Source: Caprimulgus europaeus
Taxonomy: Eukaryota; Chordata; Aves; Caprimulgiformes; Caprimulgidae
Assembly: GCA_907165065.1 (NCBI GenBank)
Contig: OU015523.1
Span: 27,698,202 to 27,762,201 of the forward strand
DNA: 64,000 bases
Direction: 5' to 3'
This document shows, in pieces, positions 11,392-24,000 of this stretch; the first letter of the stretch is position 1; each line of letters opens with the position of its first letter. The translations under genes were made by a program, and so were the position numbers. Below the pieces are notes generated by a model that was not told the DNA's origin, did no database searches, and worked only from the letters and a program-made list of their open reading frames with translations.

Positions 11392-11992
11392 ACTGCTTCC
11401 CCCCTTCAAGTCTGTGCTGGTTTTGATCAGTGATGCTGAATGTTCTGGTAGAATTAGTGTCATTGGCATCTTTGACATGGGCCCAGTCCTCAAGTCAGCT
11501 GATAAACCTTTCCTCAGGTAGCATTTGTATTGCCTGCTGTGGGAATTTCACTGTGCATCATCTGACGTCTGTGTACGTGTTCGTTATTTATCCACTTTAC
11601 GCTGACCTCCCATCTCCTGGTGTCCCAGCTGAAGATGCTCCTTGGAGAGTAGGAGCATGCCAAGCAGCCAAGCATCCCTGGTGCATTTTAAGACGCGGCA
11701 CGGGTTGAACATCCTTCCAAACCCGCGGGGAAGTTCCGGTGCTGGCTGTGCCACTTCTGGAAAGGGGAACGCAGCCGTGGTGAACCGGGGAGGCTTTGGA
11801 AGAGTTGGGGGGAGCCGACAGGGGTGCGGGTGTTGTCCCCGCCAGTGCTCGGAGGCGGTCAGCATCCTCAGCCGAGGGTGAAGCCCCGCAGCCCGGGGCG
11901 CCTGCCCCGCCCGCCGCCCCGCCCCGCCGCGGGAAGGCGGAAGGGTTTTGGGGCGGCCCCGCTCCCCTCCCTCGCGGGCAGCGCTCGGTGTC

Positions 11993-12025
11993 ATGGCGCG
12001 GCGGTGCCGGCTCCGCCGCTGCTGA
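11993..12025 (+). other. Short upstream ORF in the IL10RB leader
   Basis: ATG at 11993 opens a 10-codon, Arg/Cys-rich frame (MARRCRLRRC) that stops at 12023-12025, 24 bases before the IL10RB ATG. It has G at -3 and +4, so its context is fair. The gene's own ATG has the stronger context gccgccATGg. It is translated only if the transcript starts upstream of 11993. Confidence 0.5.
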
Positions 12026-12049
12026 GGGAGGCCCGCGCCAGCAGCCGCC

Positions 12050-12098
12050 ATGGCCGTCGCCCTCCAGTGTGCCCTCTGCAGCTGCCTCCTGCTCTGCG
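12050..12098 (+). CDS. IL10RB: IL10RB exon 1: signal peptide
   Basis: Encodes [16 protein letters not shown] plus one base; donor gtgagt, phase 1. It is a hydrophobic leader inside the CpG island, with Kozak context gccgccATGg. Confidence 0.92.
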
Positions 12099-15000
12099 GT
12101 GAGTCCGTCCCGGGCTTGGCGAGGGGCGGCGGAGGGGTTCGGCCCGCCCCGGCGAGGGATCGTCCTCCCGATCCCCGCCTCGCTGCGGGAGCGGGGACGG
12201 CGGGAGCCGGGCTGGCCAGAGGCGGCCGGCTTCGCTCTTCAGGGCCGCGCTGCCCCGCGACTCTGGGGGCCGCCGGTGGCGGGGTCGCGGGGGGGCGCCG
12301 CTCCCGGGAGGGGGGGACGGGCGTGCGGTGTCCCCTCCGCGCCGCAGGGGAGCGGGGAAAGGCCGGCGGCCGCACGCCCTTCGCACGGGGGCCTTCACCG
12401 AAGCGGCGGCGGGATGCTCCGGCGGCGGGGCACGGCTCCCGCTGCCCACGCGCTTTTTTTTCCCCGAAGGCCGTATCTGTGCAGGGAAACTGGAGTTTCC
12501 CTCTCGGCTGCCGGCACTTGCGCGAGTTCCAGTGATGAAACGGGCGTGTGGGAGCGAAACCGCGCTGTTCCCTCCCGGCAGCGGTGCGTGAGCTGTGGGA
12601 GCGCGGGTGCAGCTGTGCCCGCCGAGCCCGGCACGGACGGGCCTTCTCCGGCCTCCGGAGCTGCTGCTGCTGCTGCTCTGGGCCCGGCGGGAGCGGTCGG
12701 GGGCGGCCGCCTCAGATGGCCCAGACCACCCGCTTCCCGCAGCAGCCTGTGTCCGAGCCTGGGATGAGCGCTGTGCGCAGACCTGTACAAGGAACCAAAG
12801 CACAGGAGTCGTCTGTGTGGCTCCACAGTGCAGAACAAATAAACTTCACCTGGAGACGTGTGAAGTAGAAGACCCAGTCAGGGCAGCGAGCCTGAGGGGC
12901 ACCCAGCCTTCCCCTGGCAACGTACCAGCCTGCCGCAAACCTTGGAGAGAGCTTCCTCCAAGCACGGGCAGTGCCCTCCGTGGCAAGGACCACACCGTGC
13001 GGGAGAGGAGAAATCGGGCACGTTGTGCCGGGCCGGTTCTCTTTCAGCTGGGTTCACACTGCGTGTTCGCGGTCTGTTACCTGCACCCACCTTCCTCGGG
13101 CTGCTGCGTGCCCGGGGTTTAGCGGGTAGGAGGAGGTGCGGGAGCGGGGGGCCAGAGGTGCCGGGGCAGAGCGTGTGCCGGGGCAGAGCGTGTGCCCGGG
13201 CAGGACTCTGACGGCCCGAGCCCCTGTGCACAGGGGCGGCAGCTCTCCAGTGCTGGGCGCGGGGCAGCCAGCAACTCCTACTTTGCCGATGCGGAGCGCA
13301 TTTGGGTTGATTTGTTGGGTGTGAGGGTAGCATTGCAGGAGAGGGGTCTGTGAAACAGTTTTTACTTAGGCAGGGTTTAGATTTAAAACGCCTGTCTGCT
13401 AAAAGTGGGTAACTGACACATTTCATGTATTTGTGTATGGATATATCTATATTTATAGACATATAAATCAGGTTATTTATTTTTTTCCCTTAGAGCATAT
13501 GTCATTAGGTTTTTCTCCTGTGACATTGAAGCCTTAATCTGATCTGACAGGGTTTGTTTGTGTTGATCAGGTGTGTTGCAAATATGCACCAAAATCTTTT
13601 CTATTTTAGTTTCTATACTAACAATTATTCTAAAATAATTAAATCATAATAGTGATGGGCTGTTTATCAATACTACTTTAGGGTTTCTTTTATTCAGTTT
13701 CAGTAAGGCAAAAAAATAGTGTTTTTATCACATGCAAAGAGGGCCAGTAGATGGTATGTTTATCTGTATGGTGTATTTAATAACTTTCTTGCCTTCAAAG
13801 GTATTTCTTGTTTATCTCTGTTTTTCAAAAGGATAATTTAATAACAGAGTGAGTAAAGCATTTTAAATTACAATGCTGATGCACGTAGTGATGACAAAAG
13901 CATGCTTATGGTGGATTTTTAAATTATTATTACGGTCTTATACCTACATATATATAGAAAGACTGTTCATATTCCTTTTAATTAAAAAAAAAAAAATCAA
14001 AACCGAACAAACCCAACCCCCCCCCAAATCAGTCGACACACCCATGTTGTTTCCATAGTGCTACTGGGGCACTACTTAGAAAAATTTGATTTTGGCAATC
14101 TCAGTGAGAGTTTATGCACGTAGCCTGATGGGCCCTAAGTCTTGACGAGTCAGTCATGCCTAATAAACAATGATATCATAGAGACTGTACTTCCTGGAAA
14201 TCATTTTTATACTGGCTAATTTGGTTTTGTCGCACAATCTGAGAAGGAACAATAACATATCAGGGTTTGAGTTGATTATATTAAAGTCTGTTTTTAAAAA
14301 AGGTGTCTGAGGCAAGGAAGAGAAAGAAGGCTGTACTGAAGTTTTGGATGACTGAGAAGTTGCTGGAGGAGCACACACTAAAATGTTTGTTTGTTTGTTT
14401 TTGATTCCACAGTATCTGGAATAGTGCCAAATCCCCAAAACGTGAGAATTATTTCAGTTAATTTTCATAGCGTTTTACAGTGGGATGCACCTAGGTTTGA
14501 TGAAGGGAATATAAGTTACACTGTCCAATCTGAGAGGTAAGTCTGGGGGAGATGTGCTTGCTTTAATTCACATTTTACAGCTGCACATGCTTGTGATTTT
14601 TTGCCTTTTTATAGGAAGATCAGCAGCTGTCCCTTTCTTTTGGCTTGCGAGAGGCTTATCTTCTGGGCTAAATAACAGGGCAGAGGCATTTTCTACACAT
14701 TTCACACCCAAGGCAGCTTCCTACATACTTTTTTTGGAACCAGAAACACATTTTAATGTCGGCTGTTATTAGCTACATGTGTGTTTTTTCTCTGTCATGT
14801 AGCTATTACCTGCAGTTCAAGAGATTTAGTCCTGCTGGGTGTTAGGACCTTCTCTGGTCTTTCAGTCCAGCCGTGCCTGCACCCTCAGTGGAAATGCCCA
14901 ATGAACTGCAGGCAGGTGGCTCATTCATTCAGTGTCTTAAACTTGGGACACATTTTCTGAGATCTCCTTTTGTTGGTTTTGGTGGGTTGATAGAGCTTTG

Positions 15001-18000
15001 ATACGGTTTTGCCGCTGTGTCCTTCCGAGTTGGTCTTAGCTGTCTGGAAAAGTGGTTTGTGCGGCTGTAGTGAGGAAAGCAGCCGCTTCCCCAGCCCGGT
15101 GGTGAGCTCCCTGCCTGCCTCTGTGCTTGGCCAGCCAGGAAACCACGTCTTGGGCCAGAGGTCTTGCGTTCCCGCAGAAGGTTGGATTCTTTGGCCAAGA
15201 CATGGTAGGATGTAAAGCAGAGATGATGGTGCTTGCAGGGAGATGCAATCCCCTGAGGGTATGGGCCATCTGAGTCAAAAGAAGGCTTTTCTGGGTTCTG
15301 GCAGCAGTTACCTGTTGATCACTACGTTCCTACGCGGGCTTATGATGCAAACCAGACAGAAACATACAGTTCTCAGGCTCTGTTTTCTCTGGCTTTTCCT
15401 TATATGCATGTCTTAAAGACAGCTGTTAACAAAGCAGGTTAACAGGCAGCAAAGCTGTGCATAGTGATATTGTCTTAATATTTGCAGACTTGTCTGATAA
15501 CTGCTCTCTGTTGAATCAAGTTTTGTAAACACTGTCAGGAGAAGGGCATCTGTTTGCTGAATCATAATTTTAATATCTATCACAGTTTTATAGATGCATG
15601 TAAAATGCCTAATGTGCGTGTACATGCTAGTAATGATGCTTCTTAAACACTGGATTTATTTTTTTTTTAATTCATAAATCATAATTGTTTGTATTAACGA
15701 AGCGATGTGCCACTTCTCCAGTTAACTGAAAGACATTTAATCAGTTATCATTTACCCATCATATACGTTTTGTTTCTCTTCCATACAGCATCAATTTCCC
15801 TGGATACAAATACAAAACTGTGAGCACAAAGTTGAGACTCACAGAGTGTGATGTCTCTTCTCTGTCTGCGTATGGAGACTACATCTTACAGGTCAGAGCG
15901 GAGTCAGAAAATAACCATTCAGACTGGGTGACCGTCAGATTTAAGCCAATGGATGACAGTAAGCCTTTTTCTCATCTTCCACAAAAAAAATATTACCTGC
16001 TATTGATACACCTTTACAATTTGGCTCCATAAGAAAAGCTACAGCATGCAGATAATTTTTAAATTTAATTACATTGAACTATAAAATCTTAGTTGAACAC
16101 TTTCATTTTTTGAAGGCAGCAGTTGCTGTCAGAAAGTAGGTTCACTATTATAGTAGATGTTAGTATTGGTACTTGAAACATCTTTTGAGGAGGTTTTAAA
16201 AAAATTATATTTTTCTCTTAAAATAAGGCTTAATTTATATTTTTCAGCCAGAGAGAGCTTTTCTTCAAGGATTCAGTCTTTCTGTATACCTAAATAAGTT
16301 AAATTAATTTCTTCTTCATAACTATATCAGGCAAAAAACTTTCTTTTTATTTTTTTAATTAAAAAAAAAATCACAGTAAAAGCTACATTTTTAGTCAATA
16401 AATCTTAATTGCACAGTATTGCCATTCTCTTGGTGAAGCTTTACTGTCTTTTGTAAGAGATGATTTGGACATTGTCTTGCATTAGAGCGCACACCAGAGA
16501 TGTCAATCATGTTGCTGTCACCTGAGCTTGGGAATCTGGGAGTGGTTTTTAACTGATGAGCGTCCTTTATTTTCTACGTTCTTATGCCACTCATAAGCAA
16601 AAATGAAATAATTTTAGATTATGTAGTTAATATTACTTTTTTCTCCTCACAGCTGTTAATACAAAACCATGGAGGAAGCTTCTGTTACACCTCATCTTTG
16701 AGAAAAACTTTCAAAAATCCTTTTCTTTCTTGTTCTGCCTTCATTCGCTTGAATTTCATTGTTTTGTTTCTTGAGTTTCAGAATGTAATTTTACAGCTTA
16801 CAGCCTTGTTTTTCAAAATGCTTTTATTGCTTATCTCTCTTCAAAAGCGTAATAATTTAATCTGCCTAGAAAAGAAGCACTGAAACATAGCACAGAAAAA
16901 AAACCAAAACAACATTGCAAGTATAGATTACTTGCCAAAAAAAGTGTAATAGAAAAGGTATGGATAGATTTTACAGAGCAGAGAGCAAATGTGTAAATCA
17001 TTAACAGAGTTGTACTTTGACATATATTTGAAATAGCATGTGGCCTTCAGAGCAGCCTTGGCTTTGGAAAGGCAGCTTATTCCTGAACTGAGAAGATCTG
17101 GATATAAAACTACCTGGAAAGAAAGACCTGGGAGCACTGTCCAACTGGCCAAATCTCTGAGGAGGACATGAGGATTCTTAATGTTTTTATGTTAATAGCT
17201 GATCTGAGCAGGGCATCATGATAAAAATATCTGATACTCCTTTCTGTGTTATTATTTCTGCTAGTGCTTGTGTAAGAAATTCCAGGCTGTATTGTAGGAA
17301 TAGCCTAAGAAAACCAGAGTAGCTGGAACACCAGAAGTTCCAGACAAACCTAAGGAAAAACTTCTTCACTGTGAGGGTGACAGAGCCCTGGGACAGGCTG
17401 CCCAGAGAGGTTGTGGAGTCTCCATCTCTGGAGATGTTCAAAACCCGCCTGGACACTTTCCTGTGCAACCTGGTGTAGGGAACCTGCTTTGGCAAGGGGG
17501 TTGAACTGGATGATCTCCTGAGGTCCCTTCCAACCTCTACCATTCTGTGATATATGTGATTATTTTTCACAAGTTCAACAGCATATTCATGAGCATTACA
17601 TGCAAAATTGTCTGTACATTGAGCTCTCCCTTTCTTAGACACTTGATAGTGTGGCTGTAGCCAGGCAGAACTTAATAGAGGCAGCCAAGGCAGAGTTGTT
17701 TGTTGGAATTATAGGAGACTTTAATGGAGAGCTCATTGCAGACACAAGGTAGTTGATAACTAAACTACTCATTAATTAGTTTAGGCAGTGGCAGAAAAAC
17801 ATAATAAGGACAAGCCATTTTCAAAACGTGAGAATATAATATTCAGTCTAAGGAGCTCAATCTTTAAGACATGCAGAAATAATTAAAATGTTTCCATTTT
17901 TCAAAGTGATCACAATGAAAGAAACATTAAAAAGCTTCACTAGAGAGTCTCCTCAGAAAAGACAGATGTTGTAACGGCTTGGCCCAGAAGGAGAAGTGAA

Positions 18001-21000
18001 TAATAACACAGAAATAGTCCTTCCTCTCTCCGGAGTCACCACAGCTGGCAAAAGAGAACTGAGTTATTTTAATGTATCAGAAACATAGTCAGCAAGAATA
18101 TCTGTTATTTAACTGCAAAAATAAATCCCTTTCAAGACCAGTTCTGTAAGGAAAGAATTTATTTATACCTGACCTGTGGAAGGAACTTAGTTTCTTCTAA
18201 GAGATAAAACTATTTAAAGTGTGATTTGTCATAGTTTGTGTAAAAATGTCACATTGAAAACAATCTGAAACTGAATTCTGTTCTTTCTTCTCTTCTACCG
18301 TTCTAATATACAGCAATTGTTGGGCCACCTGATGTAAAAGTGAAGTCTGAGTCTGGGTCCCTGCATGTGGATTTCGTAGGCCCTTTTGCTGAACATGAAC
18401 ATGGCAAGTGGCCTCTAAAGCAATATTATGGCTCATGGAATTACAGGATACTGTACTGGAAGGAAGGCAGTGATACAGAGGTAACTTTTGCTTCCTGCAT
18501 GTTGTGACTCCATGACTTTGATATCTGCTTTTCTTGGTAAAATACCGTACTGATGAAGTTCTGAAAACTAACAGTACTGATGTAAAAATGTATTTCTACT
18601 AATTATGGGGTAAAAAAGTCTAGTCACTGCAACTGGTATTCAGAGGAAATGGCAGATAGCTGCATAGTTAAACAGTAGCATGGATATAATTTGCTCTTTC
18701 TGTAATTAGAATAACTGCTATGTTACAAGAGTTTATTTCTTCAGTTTAGGGATGATTTATTTGCAATGCAGCCTGCCCCACCAAATCTCTGTTTTTCACA
18801 TTTACAAGCAAGGGTAAACTTAGAAGCTGTAACATCAGCAGGATCTGTGATCATGGTGATAAGCTGACTTAGATTCAGCTCTCATGTCATTCATTCTCAT
18901 TTGAATACCACCATGGCTGGGGCCTTATATTAACTGTTGTCACCTTCACCACTTTAATTTCTATCAGTCAGTTGTAATTTCCTTTCTTCCTCTTATGGAC
19001 AGCCTTTTCCACAGACAGATCTGTTAGTCATCTCAAAAGCCTTCTCCGTACAAAATACATGGAGAAGGATCTTGCGTAATATATTAATTATAGGGTCATG
19101 AGTTCTATTACTCATGGAAAAAAGGAAGCCCTTTACTGGAAGGTATCAGTCACAGTGTAATTAGTGCTTTGTACATCAGCACACTTTTCATATAATAGGA
19201 CTCCACTACATATCATTCTGATTTGCATTTGTTATGCTGCAAAATTACTTGGCATTCAATTCCATAAAATGAGGGATCTTAATTGCCAAAAAAACCCCAC
19301 ATTGTTTTTCAATTTGCAAACTACGAGAAATGAAGGTGTTTGTATCAGAAGTAGTGGGGCCAGCAGGACCAGGGAAGTTATCTTATCCGTATACTCAGCA
19401 CTGGTGAGGCTGCACTGGTGAGTACTGGGTTCAGTTTTGGGCCCTTCACTACAAGAAGGATGTGGAGGTGCTGGAGCATGTCCAGAGAAGGGCGAAGGGG
19501 CTGGAGCACAAGTCTTATGAGGAGCGGCTGAGGGAGCTGGGGTTGTTTAGCCTGGAGAAGAGGAGGCTGAGGGGAGACCTTATCACTCTCTACAACTACC
19601 TGAAAGGAGGCTGTAGCAAGGTGGGTGTCCTTCTCTTCTACCAAGTAACCAGCGATAGGATGAGAGGAAACAGCCTCAGGTTGTGCCGGGGGAGGCTTAG
19701 GTTGGATATTAGGAAAAAGTTATTCACTGAAAGTGTTGTCAAGCACTGGAACAGGCTGCCCAGGGAAGTGGTGGAGTCACCTTCCCTGGAGGTATTTAGA
19801 AGATGTGTAGATGTAGCACTTAGGGACATGGTTTATTGGTGGACTTGGCAGTGCAAGGTTAACAGTTGGACTCAATGACCTTAAAGGTCTTTTTCCAACC
19901 TAAATGGTTCTCTGATTCTATAAATTTCCATAGGGCTCTAAGAAGCAAAAGGCATAGACTATGTAACTTCATAGGTTGTTTTTTGGAGTGGATGCTTGCC
20001 TAAAATGTTGAAACCTAGCTATAGGTCTACTCACCACTGAGAAAGGATGTGTTACTAAGTAATGGAGCATGTTGTAGGGATTCCTATACTCTGCAGGGAC
20101 TGTATAGTTACAGGGATGTAACCAATCATGCCTCTAAACAGCAAGTTGCACCCGCTGTCAATCACCTAATAGCTTCCACAAGCCTTTTTTTGTCTTTTCC
20201 TTTCTTTTGTCTAGATCATCCATCCTACTTGCTCCATCTCAAATTATATTCCATTTGTCTATGACAGCACTCTTAGTTGAACTCATTTGGTTAGGCAATT
20301 GTTTCTCTCTGCAAGCAGATCTCATTTATCACATCTCTGTGGGCCTCTCTAGCCTAAAACTTCATTAATGCTACTAGAACCAGCCAAAAAGTCAGTGGTG
20401 TGAGTAGATTTCACTGTAACCACAGGTAAAATCAATGTAGAGTTATCAGTGATGTGACATGGGTAAGGCATTTCATTCTGCTTTAAAAGCCTTATTCACA
20501 TTGCAGCTGTGATTTGTCCTGTTAAATGTAATTTTAATTACTTAGCTAGTTCATTCACTGGGCTTATGCTTTTCAAATTTTTTGTATTCTTCTCTGTTAT
20601 TAGGTAACTCACATAGATACTAAACATAACTCTGAAATATTATCTCAGTTGGAGCCGTGGACAATCTATTGTATTCAGGTGCAAGCAGTTATCCCCGAGT
20701 GGAACAAAACAGGGCAACTGAGCAGAGAGCTTTGTGAGCAGACAACCCACAACGGTAATACCTGGTGCCTCACAATGGGCCACACGCTGTAGGCAACTGG
20801 GAACTGTGCAAAGCCATTCGAAACAAAAACTGATGTAACCTGTAAACCTTCCAAAAACTGATGTATTTGTTACCTTAGTCTTGTTTGGTGGTTAATTCCT
20901 GTGCACCTTTGGAGTGGAGGAGTTGGAAACAAAGTGAAAACTACAAGCAGTGTATCAGTGATGGCATGATGCTTTACTTTGCTGCAGAGGCCTGAAAATC

Positions 21001-24000
21001 AGGGGTAAAGGGAGCACAGGCTCTTGACTGATCACACAGTGTGCCTGAATTTCTTCTACCATTAGCAGTATTCATTATCTTGTGAAAGCCTTTGTTCTGT
21101 GTACCTGTAACTGAGAACGGAATTGGACCCTGTGTTGCAGTCTGCTTCCTCTGTGGCAACATTGCCAGTCTCTCTCCTGAGGCTAGGCCATGGTGCTCTT
21201 TCTCTGTAACATGCAGCTGTTATTAATCAATAATATAACCAATTATTTTGTCTCAGTGCTTTCCTTTTCATTTTGAAGGCAGTTAAGTACCAAAAGCGCT
21301 TTTATTTCCAGCCATGCCACCATAGCTGCTGTCTGTGGAGTCCAGCAATAACCACCACATGGCCTGACCCTGTCATCTTAGCTGGGAGCTTTATGTCCCT
21401 AGTTAAAAGAAAGGATAGAGTCCTAGAATCCATAATTTTTTTAGAGGCTCATTAGTTTAGAATTTTACAGACTTTTGTCCCCTACTGTCTTTACTTTGCT
21501 GCCATTTTTACAGATTTCTTTTAAAAGTGGAAGCCTATACCCTGTGAGTGTTATGTGTCAACTCCCACGCTCCTAAAACACCATCAAGTGTACAATAGCT
21601 TTTTATATTGTATCACCTTGTGGGTGGTTCTGTTGGTCTTTTTTCCTTTAATCATTTGCCTGGTGCTGCATGTTGAATCACCAGTATGTGTCGTTCTCAA
21701 TGTCTAAATATGATGGCTTGTAAGTTTACTTTATTGAGAACTTCCTCAGTGTATTCAGACTAAGAATTTCAGAGCTAAGATGTGTTTTGCATCTGGAAAC
21801 AAAGACTTCTGTTTGCAATTACAATTTTGTAATAGTTTATTGGGTTTTTTTTTATTCCGTAGAGAAAGTGATAATGTGAAAAGAGTGTATTCAGAAAGTA
21901 ATAATCATTGTTTTAATTTTTTTCTCTTGTCTTTTGCAGGTGTAACTCCTGTGTGGATAATTGTGGCCATTCTTATCGGATCGATGTTGGTCGTTGTAAT
22001 ATCTGTTCCCGTTTGCTTCTTTTCCTTTTTGTATCTATATCGACTCACAAAACATGTTTTCTGCCCTTCATATATTTTCCCACAACACTTGAAAGAGGTT
22101 TGTTTCCTACCTACCACAATCAATTAAAATCAGCCTGCTTTTCAAAGGCTCCCTGTGCCAAAACCTTTAGACCTTCTTTTATTTTCTCTTCTTTCATTTG
22201 CACCTGATTGCTAGCCATCTGTAAGGCACAGACTGTTCTGAAGGGGGTTTAGACTATAAGGAGCAATGCTGGTTATCTGTTGCTATATACTCATTGTATA
22301 TGGTAGAACTTGCTCTTCTGCCAAACATAAAAAGCCATTTAAAGAAGTGTAAATGATGAAGTCATGAACTTTGGAAAAAGCTGACAAAGGAAGGGACTTC
22401 TCAGCAATAGAAAGGTAGTAGAAGTTAGTTCATTTAATGTTTAATTTCTGGCATTATAAGGTCATAAATTTGGCATGAATGTTACCTCAGTTTTTTCATC
22501 AAGTTCTGTGGTGCTGCATAGACATAAGTAAGAACAGTGAAATTACGCTTGCTTTTGAAGTATGTACTGGTGTTTAATCAACTCTAAAATACTGTCATTT
22601 TGAACTGTTCTGCACAGAATGGTCCAAAATATCTTAAAAGCTGAACAACTTAAAAACTTGGCACAGACTTCTATTCCTAAAGCAACATTTGTCATATGAA
22701 GCTTCATATGGCTTAGAAACATGATTTTTCTTTCATTTTAAAGTGAGAGAGTAACAGGTGTTAACCTTCAGTTCCTCTTTTTAGATAGCAAACAACTGAG
22801 ATATCTGCCTCCCCTATCTCATTTTAGACTTAAAATTGCACGTTTGGTCTCCTGAAACAAAGTCCTTTTGCAAATATAATAATGAGTATTAACTTAAGTA
22901 AAGAATGTAGTGAAGTCTGAAAATTCAAGGTATGATGGGGGCAATGAATGTTAGCCATTACCGTTGGGCAATACCACTGATCCTCTTACACATACAGCAA
23001 CAGAAAAAGGCTGTATCAGAACCTCCTCCAAGAACCAAGGCTCTACAGAGCATTAAGTATGCTCAGGTTAGCAACCTATACTCTTCTGAGTTTCCTGCAG
23101 TTTCCCTTGGTCTTTCATTTTGACTCATTTCATGAGTTCAGCAGACAAAGGCTTTGCAGCCGATTTAGCCATCACCTTGTGCTTAAAGTTGAGCACATGC
23201 TCAGCACGAAGTAGTCTGCAGAATGTGGAGCTCAGCTGTTGGTAGCACTGCTCTGATCAATACAGGATGTGGTCAAATTTCATTTTGGTCACAGGTTTCT
23301 CACAAGAAAGGGAGAATTTTCATTTTGTGCAAATGGGTTATAGTGGTTAATCACAGTAATCACAGGTCAGTCATGCTTACATAAAATGGCATTTATCAAA
23401 GGCAGTGATTCCACTATGTGAACATTTGAGATTGCAGGTTACTGTCAGAACATTTCAAATCACAATTTGCTAGAAAAAGGTCTAATAGTAGTAATGTTAG
23501 TATTTATTTTTGTCATTACAGTGAACAGGACTCCTGGTAGAGCAGCTTGTTCCTTATGTAAAATGCACTGAAGTAATAGACAGGGATCAGGTCACAAGAA
23601 CACAATGCAGTTGTACTCTTCCAGCTGCCACCAAAGAAATGAACTGCCCCTTCAGCTGCTAGAATGAGTGGTTAACATTTTAGTACTGTGTTGAGTCGGT
23701 GTGTTGTTCTTGTGTTGACATTCAAAATACAGTCATGGCATCCTGCAAGTCCGTGTTGATTCTTGAGGCTGGTTCCATCTTATCAATAGGACAGGGAGTG
23801 GGAGGAAGGTGTGATATTTCAGTACTAAGATTAACTCATCTTTCTTACTGAAACTCATCTGAACTGTGTAGCTCTGCAAATCTCCCTCCCTCTCCTTTAC
23901 CTGCCTAAATGGTTATGGTTTATATTGACATTTAAAGCATCATTACTTGATGTCTGAGCAAACAGCTCTCAGATGGCAGGAACGATTCACATCCCTTGGA

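Larger units (their letters stand above)
11870..13270 (+). promoter_or_regulatory. CpG island and promoter of IL10RB
   Basis: A sharp rise in GC and CpG density around the IL10RB start, with GC boxes CCCCGCCC at 11905-11912 and CCCCGCCCC at 11917-11925. There is no TATA box at a fitting distance. The dense part runs to about 12740 in intron 1, with a weaker part to 13270. This is the usual TATA-less housekeeping-type receptor promoter. The exact transcription start cannot be read from sequence. Confidence 0.8.

Noticed and set aside
11584-12838. Long overlapping open frames on both strands (up to 323 codons) across the IL10RB CpG island
   Set aside because: GC-rich DNA has few stop codons. 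The translations are Ala/Gly/Pro/Arg-rich with no known domain, overlap each other in several frames, and cover the real exon 1.
19462-19878. A 138-codon open frame in IL10RB intron 4
   Set aside because: It lies wholly inside a CR1 3' fragment and uses the repeat's typical text.
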